32,964 nt of DNA from Spirochaetales bacterium. Its GTDB lineage: Bacteria > Spirochaetota > Spirochaetia > DTKZ01. Below, piece by piece: positions 1 through 6,135 of this stretch. The notes beneath the pieces were generated by a model. That model saw nothing but the letters and a program-made list of their open reading frames with translations, was not told the DNA's origin and did no database searches. The position numbers and the translations under genes were made by a program. The DNA lies in assembly GCA_031266855.1 (NCBI GenBank), contig JAISAF010000178.1, positions 1 through 32,964 of the forward strand. The letters run 5' to 3'. Within the stretch, counting starts at the first letter, position 1. Each line of letters opens with the position of its first letter.

Positions 1-1
1 C

Positions 2-238
2 ATTCTGCGCCTGGTCCGCATGGCGCGGAAAAGCCTGCCGAAAATACAATCCCCTGTGCTGGTAATCGTATCCGAAAAGGACGGCACTGTGCCCGTGGAG
101 GCCGCGGATTTTCTTGAACGGAAAATGACCGCCGCCCGTGTAAGCCGCTTCGTTTTGAAGGAATCAAACCATATCGTCCTTGACGGCTGCGAGCGGGAAA
201 AAGCCGCTGGAGAAATTATCCGCTGGCTGCGCGAATAA
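2..238 (+). CDS. alpha/beta hydrolase, C-terminal fragment (5' end outside window)
   Basis: The frame is open from the left edge of the window to the TAA at 236-238, so only about 78 C-terminal residues are visible. The segment PVLVIVSEKDGTVPVEAADF matches the strand-loop of alpha/beta hydrolases that carries the catalytic Asp, in the family pattern 'P.L...G..D..VP'. ESNHIVLDG then places the catalytic His near the C terminus, as in carboxylesterases of the Est30 and monoacylglycerol-lipase type. The nucleophile Ser and the cap lie upstream of the window, so the substrate cannot be inferred. An ATG at 20 is in frame but would start in the middle of the fold, so I treat it as internal. What follows is non-coding, so this gene ends its transcription unit or stands alone. 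Confidence 0.6.
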   Translation: MLRLVRMARKSLPKIQSPVLVIVSEKDGTVPVEAADFLERKMTAARVSRFVLKESNHIVLDGCEREKAAGEIIRWLRE

Positions 239-345
239 ACCAGACGCGAAGGTTTTATTCCGTTAAGCAGGTTTACTCCCCCGCCCCCTGGACTAAACTT
301 AACCCGCAATTTGGGAGAGAATTAGACTACCGCAAAGAAAAATTT

Positions 346-411
346 ACCGCGAAGCCGGAAAAGTAAGAGTAAGTTGAATGAAAACTTTCCTGACTTCTTC
401 GACTTCGCGGT
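346..411. repeat. short inverted-repeat element, ACCGCGAAG/CTTCGCGGT ends (copy 1)
   Basis: ACCGCGAAG at 346-354 is the exact reverse complement of CTTCGCGGT at 403-411. The interior (about 360-390, with TAAGAG, TAAG, GAATGAAAA) resembles, in reverse complement, bases 3838-3872 inside the copy at 3749-3895. Both copies are followed by a related T-rich stretch ending in TGCCGCT. This points to a dispersed small repeat or MITE-like family. No coding potential is visible. Confidence 0.55.
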
Positions 412-443
412 TAAAATTCTGTTTTTTTTTGGACTGCCGCTAC

Positions 444-472
444 TTGACATTTTTCCGAAACTGTGTTTTACT
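444..472 (+). promoter_or_regulatory. candidate sigma-70 promoter (TTGACA-N17-TTTACT)
   Basis: TTGACA at 444-449 is a perfect -35 hexamer. It is followed after 17 bases by TTTACT (467-472), a 4/6 match to the -10 hexamer. A transcript from here would cross the poly-C tract and reach the lipoprotein gene at 903 through a leader of over 400 bases, so its role is uncertain. Confidence 0.35.
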
Positions 473-562
473 TACCGGCAGGGTAACATGAAATGATTAT
501 TTCCAGTATTTTTACAGCATTACCTTCTTTTGCCCATAACTTTCTGGGTTATACCCAATTTA

Positions 563-582
563 CCCCCCCCCCCCCCCCCCCC
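563..582. repeat. poly-C homopolymer, 20 nt
   Basis: Twenty consecutive C residues run from 563 to 582 in an otherwise AT-rich non-coding region, ending 16 bases before a perfect TATAAT. Homopolymers this long mutate by slipped-strand mispairing. In other bacteria, including Bordetella fim promoters and treponemal tpr genes, C or G tracts beside promoters give phase-variable transcription. The downstream gene encodes a surface-type lipoprotein. The exact length may vary among cells or be affected by sequencing error. Confidence 0.95.
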
Positions 583-598
583 GTGCAATGTAATTTTA

Positions 599-604
599 TA
601 TAAT
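599..604 (+). promoter_or_regulatory. perfect -10 box (TATAAT) just downstream of the poly-C tract
   Basis: TATAAT at 599-604 matches the consensus. At standard spacing the -35 position (576-581) falls inside the C run, so any -35 element or activator site would lie upstream of the tract and its spacing would change with tract length. Transcription would begin near 611, leaving a leader of about 290 bases before the start codon at 903. Confidence 0.4.
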
Positions 605-902
605 AAAACTGCTCAAATAAATAAAAATCAGAAAAATAAATCTCTTCTTTTCAGGAATTCTTTTCCCGCGCGCTTATATTCTCCCAAACATTTGCGCTTT
701 CCCCTGTACTGTACGCGCCGTTTTGTAAACGGCCCATAAAAGTTTTCTCTTTTTAATTTTTTCTACAAAATAAATTATGCTTCGCCTCAATAAAAAAGGA
801 ATACTGTCAGTAGGCCTGGGCGGAGCTTTTTAAAAAAAATATGCGCGGCCTTCCCTGTATTTTTTCTCAGGCTCAGGGCCGTCCGATTGAGGAGTACATT
901 AA

Positions 903-2876
903 ATGAAAAAAATCCGAACCCTTTTTTGTCTTTTCATCATTGCGGCAATAGCCTTCACCGCCTGTTCCATGGGCGGCGATGATGATGATACGCCTCCGAA
1001 TACCCTTCCGCCAACTTCCACAACTGTAGGCGGAACGTCCTCCGGCAGCGTTACGCTTCCATCCCCGGCGGACGTAAGCAGTTCGCCTGATATTCAATCC
1101 CAGCCTGATACGGATAAAGGATTTTCTGTTGAAATAAAATTCTCCTTATCCGGCGGCGCCTGTCAGGTGGAACTGATAATAGGCGGCAAACCATACACCC
1201 TGATCCGCGTTTCCGCAGAGAACAACACCACCTTTGCCGGAACCTGGAAACTGACGGACAGCGGCGATGATATTGAATTAACGTTTGGCGGGGATGGAAA
1301 TTATACAATGGACTATACGCTTGCATATATTCCTATTGAAACAGCCGCGCAGTTTCAGAAAATCGGCCCTGACTATCCCCTGAGCGGGAACTATGAGCTT
1401 ACCGCCAATATTATCCTGCCTTCCGGCTGGACGCCCATAGGGAATGGAACCCAGCCCTTTACCGGAACCTTCGATGGTAAGGGATACAGCATAACTATAA
1501 GCAGCTTTCCTTCCGACGGGATTAATATTTCATCCGCTCCGGGCCTGGAAGATTTTTTAGATATGATAAGCGGGTGGTACAGCGATAGCGGCGGTATCAT
1601 CGCCAGGGGTTTATTTGCCTGTGTTAAAGACGCCGTCATAGAAAATCTGGATATTACGGTAAACTCCTCAGTCGCAATGACTCACACAGCGGCGCAGCAG
1701 GTACAGCTTTTTGGAACTGTCGCCGCTGCCGCCGTAAACACGGCATTTACAGACATAAACATCTCCTCCGGCGGGGTATTGAGTGTGAATGTCACATCCG
1801 GGGGTGACGCAATTTATATAGGCGGCATTGCGGGTCTACTGCTGGAAGGAAGCTCCATAAGCGGCTGCACCGTTGATGTAAAAATACAGGCCGGTTTGGG
1901 CAGTGCCGGGGTTTCCGCTGTCGGAGGGGCGGTGGGAGGCCTGTTTGGAAACGGCGGCATCACGGACTGCTCCGTTGTAAAGGATGTGGAAGTCTCCGGC
2001 GGAAATCATAATAGTATAGGCGGACTGGCAGGCGATACTGACGGGCCTGTTATAAACAGTTTCGTAAGCGGCAATGTAAGTGTTACATCCGCGTATATCG
2101 ACAGTCAAGTGGGCGGCCTGATCGGTAACCATGCGGGGAGTATAGAAAACTGTCATGTTACCGGAAATGTAAGTGTCCGGTATACAGGTACCGGCGAAGC
2201 CGACATAAGGGCCGGAGGGCTTACGGGATCGACAGGAAACTTTGATGACGACTATACTGTTGCAAGTATAAAGAAAAGTTACTCCACTGGAAATGTAAGC
2301 GCTGTAAGTGATTCCTCCGACACAGAAAGCGAGATCAAGGCCGGCGGCATATCGACAAACATCTGGCGCAAGGCTGAGATTTTTGACTGTTATTCCACCG
2401 GAAATGTTTCCGCCAGCGGAGTGGGCGACGTCAACGCCGGCGGTATCGTGAGCGGCCTCAGTGCTCAGAATAATGTCACCATTACCATAACGCGCTGTTA
2501 CGCATCGGGAAATATCAGTGCCACTGGTTCCAGCTACAATAAAAGCGCGGGGGGCATAGCGGGGTCCGCTTATAAGTCGGGCGGCAGCGGCAGCATCACC
2601 GGCTGCGCAGCCCTGTCCGGGTCCATTACCTGTGAGGGGAGCGGTACGGCTAAACGCATTGTGGGGAATAATAATAGTGGTTTTTCCCTGAGTTATAACA
2701 TTGCCGACAACGCCATGAGCGGTACATGGACGGATAAAGGCCTCACCGGGAAAGACGGCGCGGACAGTACAAACAGCCCGCCCACAAAAGACGAGTATGA
2801 GACCCTCGGCTGGGATTTCAGCACCGTATGGAAAATGGAAGGCAGCCCGTCCCGCCCCGTGCTGCAATGGCAGTAA
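903..2876 (+). CDS. large GLUG-repeat lipoprotein (657 aa)
   Basis: The ATG at 903 follows GAGGAG (889-894) by 8 bases. The N terminus is a lipoprotein signal: two Lys, a hydrophobic stretch and a lipobox FTAC with Cys21, followed by Gly and an acidic run (GGDDDD) and a Thr/Ser/Pro-rich linker. A segment at about residues 180-200 (FTGTFDGKGYSI) is typical of the start of GLUG/right-handed beta-helix domains. From about residue 310 to 590 there are at least six degenerate repeats of the form GG(I/L).G....I..C...GNVS(V/A), with Cys at recurring positions. The C terminus (WDFSTVWKMEGSPSRPVLQW) is the usual end of GLUG proteins. A lipid-anchored, surface or periplasmic adhesin-like role is inference; no enzyme motif is visible. 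The poly-C tract upstream could make expression variable. Confidence 0.85.
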   Translation: MKKIRTLFCLFIIAAIAFTACSMGGDDDDTPPNTLPPTSTTVGGTSSGSVTLPSPADVSSSPDIQSQPDTDKGFSVEIKFSLSGGACQVELIIGGKPYTLIRVSAENNTTFAGTWKLTDSGDDIELTFGGDGNYTMDYTLAYIPIETAAQFQKIGPDYPLSGNYELTANIILPSGWTPIGNGTQPFTGTFDGKGYSITISSFPSDGINISSAPGLEDFLDMISGWYSDSGGIIARGLFACVKDAVIENLDITVNSSVAMTHTAAQQVQLFGTVAAAAVNTAFTDINISSGGVLSVNVTSGGDAIYIGGIAGLLLEGSSISGCTVDVKIQAGLGSAGVSAVGGAVGGLFGNGGITDCSVVKDVEVSGGNHNSIGGLAGDTDGPVINSFVSGNVSVTSAYIDSQVGGLIGNHAGSIENCHVTGNVSVRYTGTGEADIRAGGLTGSTGNFDDDYTVASIKKSYSTGNVSAVSDSSDTESEIKAGGISTNIWRKAEIFDCYSTGNVSASGVGDVNAGGIVSGLSAQNNVTITITRCYASGNISATGSSYNKSAGGIAGSAYKSGGSGSITGCAALSGSITCEGSGTAKRIVGNNNSGFSLSYNIADNAMSGTWTDKGLTGKDGADSTNSPPTKDEYETLGWDFSTVWKMEGSPSRPVLQWQ

Positions 2877-2932
2877 ACGGCAACTTTGGAACCGGGTCAC
2901 GGAATTGCACATAACGTAGTTCCAGTATAAAA

Positions 2933-3045
2933 TATATTATGCGCAATTTGTTATACAAATTGCGCATAATATACCCGCTTTTGCGGCATCGCCGCAAAAG
3001 ATGCGTCAAAATTCCGAATTACAAATGGTTTTTTGAACAGGCTCT
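2933..3045 (-). repeat. hairpin-mosaic repeat, copy A (two adjacent perfect hairpins plus end module)
   Basis: The first hairpin has 18-bp perfect arms (2933-2950 and 2956-2973) around a 5-base loop. The second has arms CTTTTGCGGC (2978-2987) and GCCGCAAAAG (2991-3000) around the loop ATC. Next come AATTCCGAATTAC (3010-3022) and GGTTTTTTGAAC (3027-3038). In reverse complement these recur at 14175-14187 (13/13 identical) and 14159-14169 (one T fewer), in the same order and with nearly the same spacing. This defines copy A as a reversed end of the larger island at 14159. There is no T run after either hairpin, so neither is a standard intrinsic terminator. Confidence 0.75.
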
Positions 3046-3082
3046 AAGACTGTTAAAAGTAAGACTGCCATAAGGAGATACC

Positions 3083-3592
3083 ATGAATGAAAAACGCCGC
3101 GCGATATTCCGCCTTCTGTTTGCTTTTAGTGTTTTTCTCAATATCATTTTGTTATGCGCAACAGGATGGTTCGCGAACCGCGATTCCCGATCCCAAAGCC
3201 TCGTCCGCGAACTCAAACGAAATCTTGAGCAGTTTGAGAAACAGCTTGCGGGAAGCCTTGATCGAGCTGGAAGCCTCCGCGACAAGATACAATCAGTTAT
3301 GGACACAAGCGCAGGAACTTACCACGCGGTTGACACAAGCCTTGACATCGCAGAAGACCTTGGAAGAATCGTTGAAAATCTCGGCAGAGCAATTGACCGA
3401 AGCGCGGAACGAACGGATCAGCTTAGAGGAGAAATCGCGGCAGCTCGCCAGCGAATTGAGGAAAGCCTTGAAGGAATCGGACGAATCCAGGAAACGGGCG
3501 GAAGAAGCGCGGCTTCTTATAACGAAATTAGAAGCAGACTTGAACGCGGCATCCGGGATATCGACCGGTTTCTTGCGGCCAGCCCTGAATGA
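3083..3592 (+). CDS. candidate overlapping gene, frame 1: membrane-anchored coiled-coil protein (169 aa)
   Basis: The ATG at 3083 lies 5 bases after AAGGAG (3072-3077). The product starts MNEKRR, then has one hydrophobic segment (about residues 9-30, LLFAFSVFLNIILLCATGWF) and a long amphipathic, charged helix rich in Arg, Glu and Leu to residue 169. This would be a type II membrane anchor with a coiled coil. Its whole length is contained within the frame that starts at 3087. Leu codons here are mostly ctt and ctc, as in neighbouring genes. By eye the first codon position is G+C-rich relative to the second, as expected for real coding. It could still be a shadow, because a coiled coil read in this offset also gives Leu, Ile and Val periodicity. 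I recognise no family. Confidence 0.45.
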   Translation: MNEKRRAIFRLLFAFSVFLNIILLCATGWFANRDSRSQSLVRELKRNLEQFEKQLAGSLDRAGSLRDKIQSVMDTSAGTYHAVDTSLDIAEDLGRIVENLGRAIDRSAERTDQLRGEIAAARQRIEESLEGIGRIQETGGRSAASYNEIRSRLERGIRDIDRFLAASPE

Positions 3593-3725
3593 ACTTGAAG
3601 AATCAGTAAAAAAAGACGCGCAAAAGATTCAGTCCCTTACCCTGCAAAGAAACCTCGCCCTCGGCGGCTGCGCCCTCTTTGCCCTCGGCAGTCTTGCCCT
3701 TGGAGTACACGCCCTTATCCGGTAA
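3087..3725 (+). CDS. candidate overlapping gene, frame 2: exported coiled-coil protein with C-terminal membrane segment (212 aa)
   Basis: The ATG at 3087 lies 9 bases after the same AAGGAG (3072-3077). The product has a classic signal peptide with likely cleavage after CYA (about residue 24), then a long coiled coil (about residues 45-185) rich in Glu, Lys, Leu and Ala. It ends in a C-terminal hydrophobic segment (about 190-210) and a final Arg. Signal peptide, coiled coil and C-terminal membrane helix is a layout I associate with small spirochaete envelope proteins, from general memory. Within the overlap Leu is mostly ttg, but after 3592 it is ctt, ctc or ctg. That shift suggests codon choice in the overlap is constrained by the other frame. 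Confidence 0.65.
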   Translation: MKNAARYSAFCLLLVFFSISFCYAQQDGSRTAIPDPKASSANSNEILSSLRNSLREALIELEASATRYNQLWTQAQELTTRLTQALTSQKTLEESLKISAEQLTEARNERISLEEKSRQLASELRKALKESDESRKRAEEARLLITKLEADLNAASGISTGFLRPALNELEESVKKDAQKIQSLTLQRNLALGGCALFALGSLALGVHALIR

Positions 3726-3748
3726 TTTTTTGCACTTACAGAATTTTT

Positions 3749-3895
3749 ACCGCTAAGTCGAAAAAGTCGAAGACAAGTCTTTAAGAAACCGCCCGGCACA
3801 GGCTCCGCCTGCGCCGTCGGGTTAGAAGCACTAAAAACTTTTCATTCTTATACTTATTTTACTTCTTTGACTTTGCCCGTCTTCGACTTCGCGGT
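3749..3895. repeat. inverted-repeat element, ACCGCGAAG-type ends (copy 2)
   Basis: ACCGCTAAGTCG (3749-3760) pairs with CGACTTCGCGGT (3884-3895) at 11 of 12 positions. The copy is longer than that at 346-411 because it carries an internal stem-loop (about 3787-3823) absent from copy 1. The stretch 3838-3872 is similar in reverse complement to 360-390. The element lies directly between the coiled-coil gene and a hairpin-mosaic copy. Confidence 0.55.
3787..3823. repeat. imperfect stem-loop with 3-base loop
   Basis: Arms of 17 bases pair at 13 positions around the loop TCC; the core pairing is GGC-TCC-GCC. It follows the stop codon at 3725 by about 60 bases but lacks a T run, so I do not call it a terminator. 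Confidence 0.45.
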
Positions 3896-3924
3896 TAGAT
3901 TTTCTTTCTGATTGCCGCTGGTGC

Positions 3925-4033
3925 GTGCGCGAGGGATTGTAGCGGAAAGCCCACAGGATTTGCATTGGCAAATCCGAGGACTTGGAGCGGAAAGCCCGGT
4001 TTTTTTGCCCGCGGGCGGGCAAAAAAACGCGCC
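3925..4033 (+). repeat. hairpin-mosaic repeat, copy R1
   Basis: This copy contains the family blocks GGGATTGTAGCGGAAAGCCC and GAGGACTTGGAGCGGAAAGC. Between them is the internal hairpin GGATTTGC-ATTG-GCAAATCC. It ends with a T7-GCCCG / CGGG / CGGGC-A7 hairpin (4000-4027) and then a GCGCC edge. The same arrangement occurs at 14714-14801 and 22028-22130, with different terminal hairpins. Confidence 0.8.
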
Positions 4034-4048
4034 ATTTTTGTGAGGGTA

Positions 4049-4062
4049 CGCTATATATAGCG
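4049..4062. repeat. perfect 14-bp palindrome CGCTATATATAGCG
   Basis: This is a perfect dyad just after repeat copy R1 and about 245 bases before the mraZ promoter. It could be an operator or just part of the repeat debris; nothing here decides. Confidence 0.4.
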
Positions 4063-4305
4063 CCGCTTGCATTCTGTCGACACTATGGGTACTTTGTGGA
4101 ATAATTTCTTCCCACTTTAATTTTGGTGCTTTTCGGCTTTTTCTGTATGAAATTTCAGGTTTTTTTTCGATCTGAGAGCGGATTTTTGCCGGGAGCCGGT
4201 TTTTTACTTAACAAATGTAGGCTAGTATGGGTAATTTTACTTAACATAAGCGGGGGTATCGTGAAGAAATTTTCAAAATGTAGACAGAATTTTTTTATCC
4301 CCGGA

Positions 4306-4334
4306 TTGACTTTGAGAGTGAACTTAATTATAGT
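4306..4334 (+). promoter_or_regulatory. mraZ / division-cluster promoter (TTGACT-N17-TATAGT)
   Basis: TTGACT (4306-4311) and TATAGT (4329-4334), each a 5/6 consensus match, are separated by the optimal 17 bases. Transcription would start near 4341, about 54 bases before the mraZ start codon, directly at the GTG repeats described next. The tight packing of the genes downstream suggests this promoter drives much of the cluster. Confidence 0.7.
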
Positions 4335-4340
4335 AACAAA

Positions 4341-4366
4341 GAGTGAAAAAAGTGGGAAAAAGTGGT
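4341..4366 (+). promoter_or_regulatory. candidate MraZ operator: GTG(G) direct repeats
   Basis: GTGAAAAAA, GTGGGAAAAA and GTGG begin at 4343, 4352 and 4362, a 9-10 base period, and a further GTGAA starts at 4379. MraZ is known to bind short GTGG or TGGG direct repeats with about one-helical-turn spacing near its own promoter and to regulate its operon. The repeats sit at the predicted transcription start, fitting autoregulation. That they are bound is inference. Confidence 0.5.
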
Positions 4367-4394
4367 TTTTTTAGGGAAGTGAACGGGTAGCGGG

Positions 4395-4841
4395 ATGTTG
4401 ACGGGTGAATTCGGTATTACGATGGATGATAAGGGGCGGCTTTTGATACCGGCCAAGATGCGTTCGCAAATTGCCGGGAATATTGTGTGGGCGACGAAGG
4501 GGCCTGACGAGAATCTGTGGCTGTATACGCCGGAGGAGTGGGAGATTTTTTCGTCCAAGGTTATGAGTAATATGTCGCCGTTTAGCGAGGAAGACCGGGA
4601 AACCTACCGCAGCATTATCGCGCCGTCGCAGGAGCTGGAGATTGACAGGGTGGGGCGGGTTCTGATTCCGCCTTCCTTGAAGGCTCATGCGGATTTGAGA
4701 AAGGAAGTCCTCATCCTGGGGGTCATTAAATTTATTGAAGTCTGGGATGCTGAAAAATATGCGTTGCATAGCAGGGAGACGAAGGAAAGGGGAGTCTACA
4801 AGGATAACCAGAAGAAGCTGAGGGAACGGATTTTCTTCTAA
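4395..4841 (+). CDS. mraZ: transcriptional regulator MraZ (148 aa)
   Basis: First gene of the division and wall cluster. MraZ is a ring-forming DNA-binding protein that regulates the cluster. Both halves carry the family signature D..GR...IP: DDKGRLLIP at residues 11-19 and DRVGRVLIP at 84-92. These are the two swapped-hairpin AbrB-like domains. Length is normal for the family. The start MLTGEFGITMD fits homologues; the ribosome binding site is weak (G-rich, GGGTAGCGGG). The stop lies 23 bases before rsmH. The GTG repeats between promoter and gene are probable MraZ sites. Confidence 0.97.
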   Translation: MLTGEFGITMDDKGRLLIPAKMRSQIAGNIVWATKGPDENLWLYTPEEWEIFSSKVMSNMSPFSEEDRETYRSIIAPSQELEIDRVGRVLIPPSLKAHADLRKEVLILGVIKFIEVWDAEKYALHSRETKERGVYKDNQKKLRERIFF

Positions 4842-4864
4842 AAAACTGGGAAATTTTAGAGGGT

Positions 4865-5776
4865 ATGATGGAAATTGTTCACACGTCTGTTATGAAAGAG
4901 GAGGCTTTGCAGTATTTGCGGCCGGATGACGGGGATACGCTTCTTCTGGATGGTACTTTGGGTGAGGGAGGGCACTGCGAGGCTTTTCTTTCCCGTTTTC
5001 CGCGGCTGCGGGCTGTGGGGGTGGATGCGGATCCGCTTATTCTGGAGCGGGCCTGTCTGCGTCTGCGGCCCTATGGTGAGCGGTTCAAGGGGTTTCATGC
5101 CTGGACTGATGAGTTCCTGCGTGATTATCCTCTGGATGAACGGCCTGACCGGATTCTGCTGGATTTGGGTATTTCGGTGTTTCATTACAGCCGGTCGGGC
5201 CGGGGCTTCAGTTTTGGCGCTGATGAACCTCTGGATATGAGGCTGTGCTCTTCGGGGGGGGAGAGCGCCGCCGATATTCTTGCTTCGCGGGATGAAAAAA
5301 CCCTTGCTGACATTTTCTTTACGCTGGGCGGGGAGAGATATTCGCGGCGTATCGCGCGCGGGGTTGTGCGGAGGCGGGTGGAAAAACACATTGGGATCGC
5401 GAAGGATTTCGCGGAAATTGTCTGGAAGGCTGTGCCCGCTTCCTACAGGTATGGGCGGCTGCATCCGGCGACGCGCTGTTTTCTGGCTCTCAGGATTGCT
5501 GTAAACCTGGAGCTGGAAAGGCTGGACCGGATGCTGCCGGCGGCCCTGGATATTCTGCCGGAGGGCGGGAGGCTGGGCGTTATCTGCTTTCATTCGCTGG
5601 AGGACGGGCGCGTGAAGCGGTATTTCCGGGAAAAGGCGTCGGAGGGCTTGTGCCGTCTTGTTACGCGTAAGGCCGTTATGCCTTCTGCGGAGGAGTGTGA
5701 AGGCAATCCTCCTTCGCGCAGTGCGCGTTTGCGGGTGGCGGAGAAGACCGCCGCCGGCGGGGAGGGCGTGGCGTGA
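4865..5776 (+). CDS. rsmH: 16S rRNA (cytosine-1402-N4) methyltransferase RsmH (303 aa)
   Basis: RsmH (MraW) methylates N4 of C1402 in 16S rRNA using S-adenosylmethionine. Diagnostic motifs appear in order: HTSVM near the N terminus, the SAM-binding loop DGTLGEGGH, GVDAD, LLDLGIS, LDMR, LGGERYSRRIAR, HPATRCFLALRIAVN, CFHSLEDGRVKR and NPPSRSARLRVAEK near the end. Length is typical. The start could be the ATG at 4865 or the next codon at 4868; AGAGGG (4858-4863) favours 4868 slightly. The gene end overlaps the ftsL start. Confidence 0.97.
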   Translation: MMEIVHTSVMKEEALQYLRPDDGDTLLLDGTLGEGGHCEAFLSRFPRLRAVGVDADPLILERACLRLRPYGERFKGFHAWTDEFLRDYPLDERPDRILLDLGISVFHYSRSGRGFSFGADEPLDMRLCSSGGESAADILASRDEKTLADIFFTLGGERYSRRIARGVVRRRVEKHIGIAKDFAEIVWKAVPASYRYGRLHPATRCFLALRIAVNLELERLDRMLPAALDILPEGGRLGVICFHSLEDGRVKRYFREKASEGLCRLVTRKAVMPSAEECEGNPPSRSARLRVAEKTAAGGEGVA

Positions 5777-6135
5777 GTATTTTTGTGCGGCTAAAAAGGG
5801 TCGGGATTGTTATTGCTATTGTCCTTATTCCGCTTTTATTTTTCGCGAATGTATGGCAGTCCTTTCGTTATTCATCGCTCCAGCGGGAGATTGCCCGGCT
5901 GGAGGCGGAGCAGCGGGATCTTCTGGAAAAAAATAAGCGTAATATAGCCGGTATTTCAGTGCTGGAGTCGCCGGAGCGTATCGATTCCCTGAGCCGGGAA
6001 GAACTGGGGCTGTCGCGGCCCGGCGTGGAGAGTTTTATTACGATTCGTCCGCCCCGCGGCGAAACGCGGCCCGCGGGGGAGGCGGACGCTGGCGTCGGCG
6101 CTGGCGGGGGCACTGGTGAGGCTGCCGATGAGTGA
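5773..6135 (+). CDS. ftsL: septum protein FtsL / DivIC-like (120 aa)
   Basis: The start is GTG at 5773, overlapping the rsmH stop as GTGA, with GGAGGG (5761-5766) 6 bases upstream. Residues about 9-27 form one membrane helix. They are followed by a periplasmic coiled coil (about 33-57) and the segment SPERIDSLSREELGL, typical of the FtsL/DivIC family. The C-terminal tail is Gly, Ala and Glu-rich and probably disordered. FtsL forms a complex with FtsQ/DivIB and activates septal wall synthesis. Sequence alone does not separate FtsL from DivIC; its place after rsmH favours FtsL. The usual ftsI gene is absent from the next position. Confidence 0.75.
   Translation: MSIFVRLKRVGIVIAIVLIPLLFFANVWQSFRYSSLQREIARLEAEQRDLLEKNKRNIAGISVLESPERIDSLSREELGLSRPGVESFITIRPPRGETRPAGEADAGVGAGGGTGEAADE

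Larger units (their letters stand above)
239..902. other. 664-bp intergenic region with repeats, promoter-like boxes and a poly-C tract
   Basis: I find no convincing gene here. The region holds an inverted-repeat element (346-411), a TTGACA promoter-like sequence (444-472), a run of 20 C (563-582), a perfect TATAAT box (599-604) and an AT-rich leader up to the lipoprotein gene at 903. A 69-codon frame at 530-739 exists mainly because the C run encodes polyproline, and it lacks a ribosome binding site. Confidence 0.7.
3726..4394. other. 669-bp intergenic region: two repeat elements, a palindrome and the division-cluster promoter
   Basis: No gene is supported. The region contains a second-family inverted repeat (3749-3895), a hairpin-mosaic copy (3925-4033), a 14-base palindrome (4049-4062) and then the mraZ promoter and operator-like repeats (4306-4366). 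An 83-codon frame at 4123-4374 runs through that promoter, has no ribosome binding site and has no coding character. Confidence 0.7.

Noticed and set aside
530..739. Small frame containing polyproline from the C run
   Set aside because: No ribosome binding site, low-complexity product, and it covers the probable promoter region.
1836..2912. Minus-strand frame of 358 codons opposite the GLUG lipoprotein
   Set aside because: The + strand gene has a signal peptide, ribosome binding site and repeats; the antisense peptide shows none of these.
4000..4027. Intrinsic terminator reading of the T7-stem-A7 hairpin (and similar ones at 22094 and 31336)
   Set aside because: The T run is on the 5' side of the stem and A follows it, which is the same on both strands; there is no T run after the stem in either direction.
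4123..4374. 83-codon + frame before mraZ
   Set aside because: It overlaps the mraZ promoter and operator, has no ribosome binding site and its composition is not coding-like.
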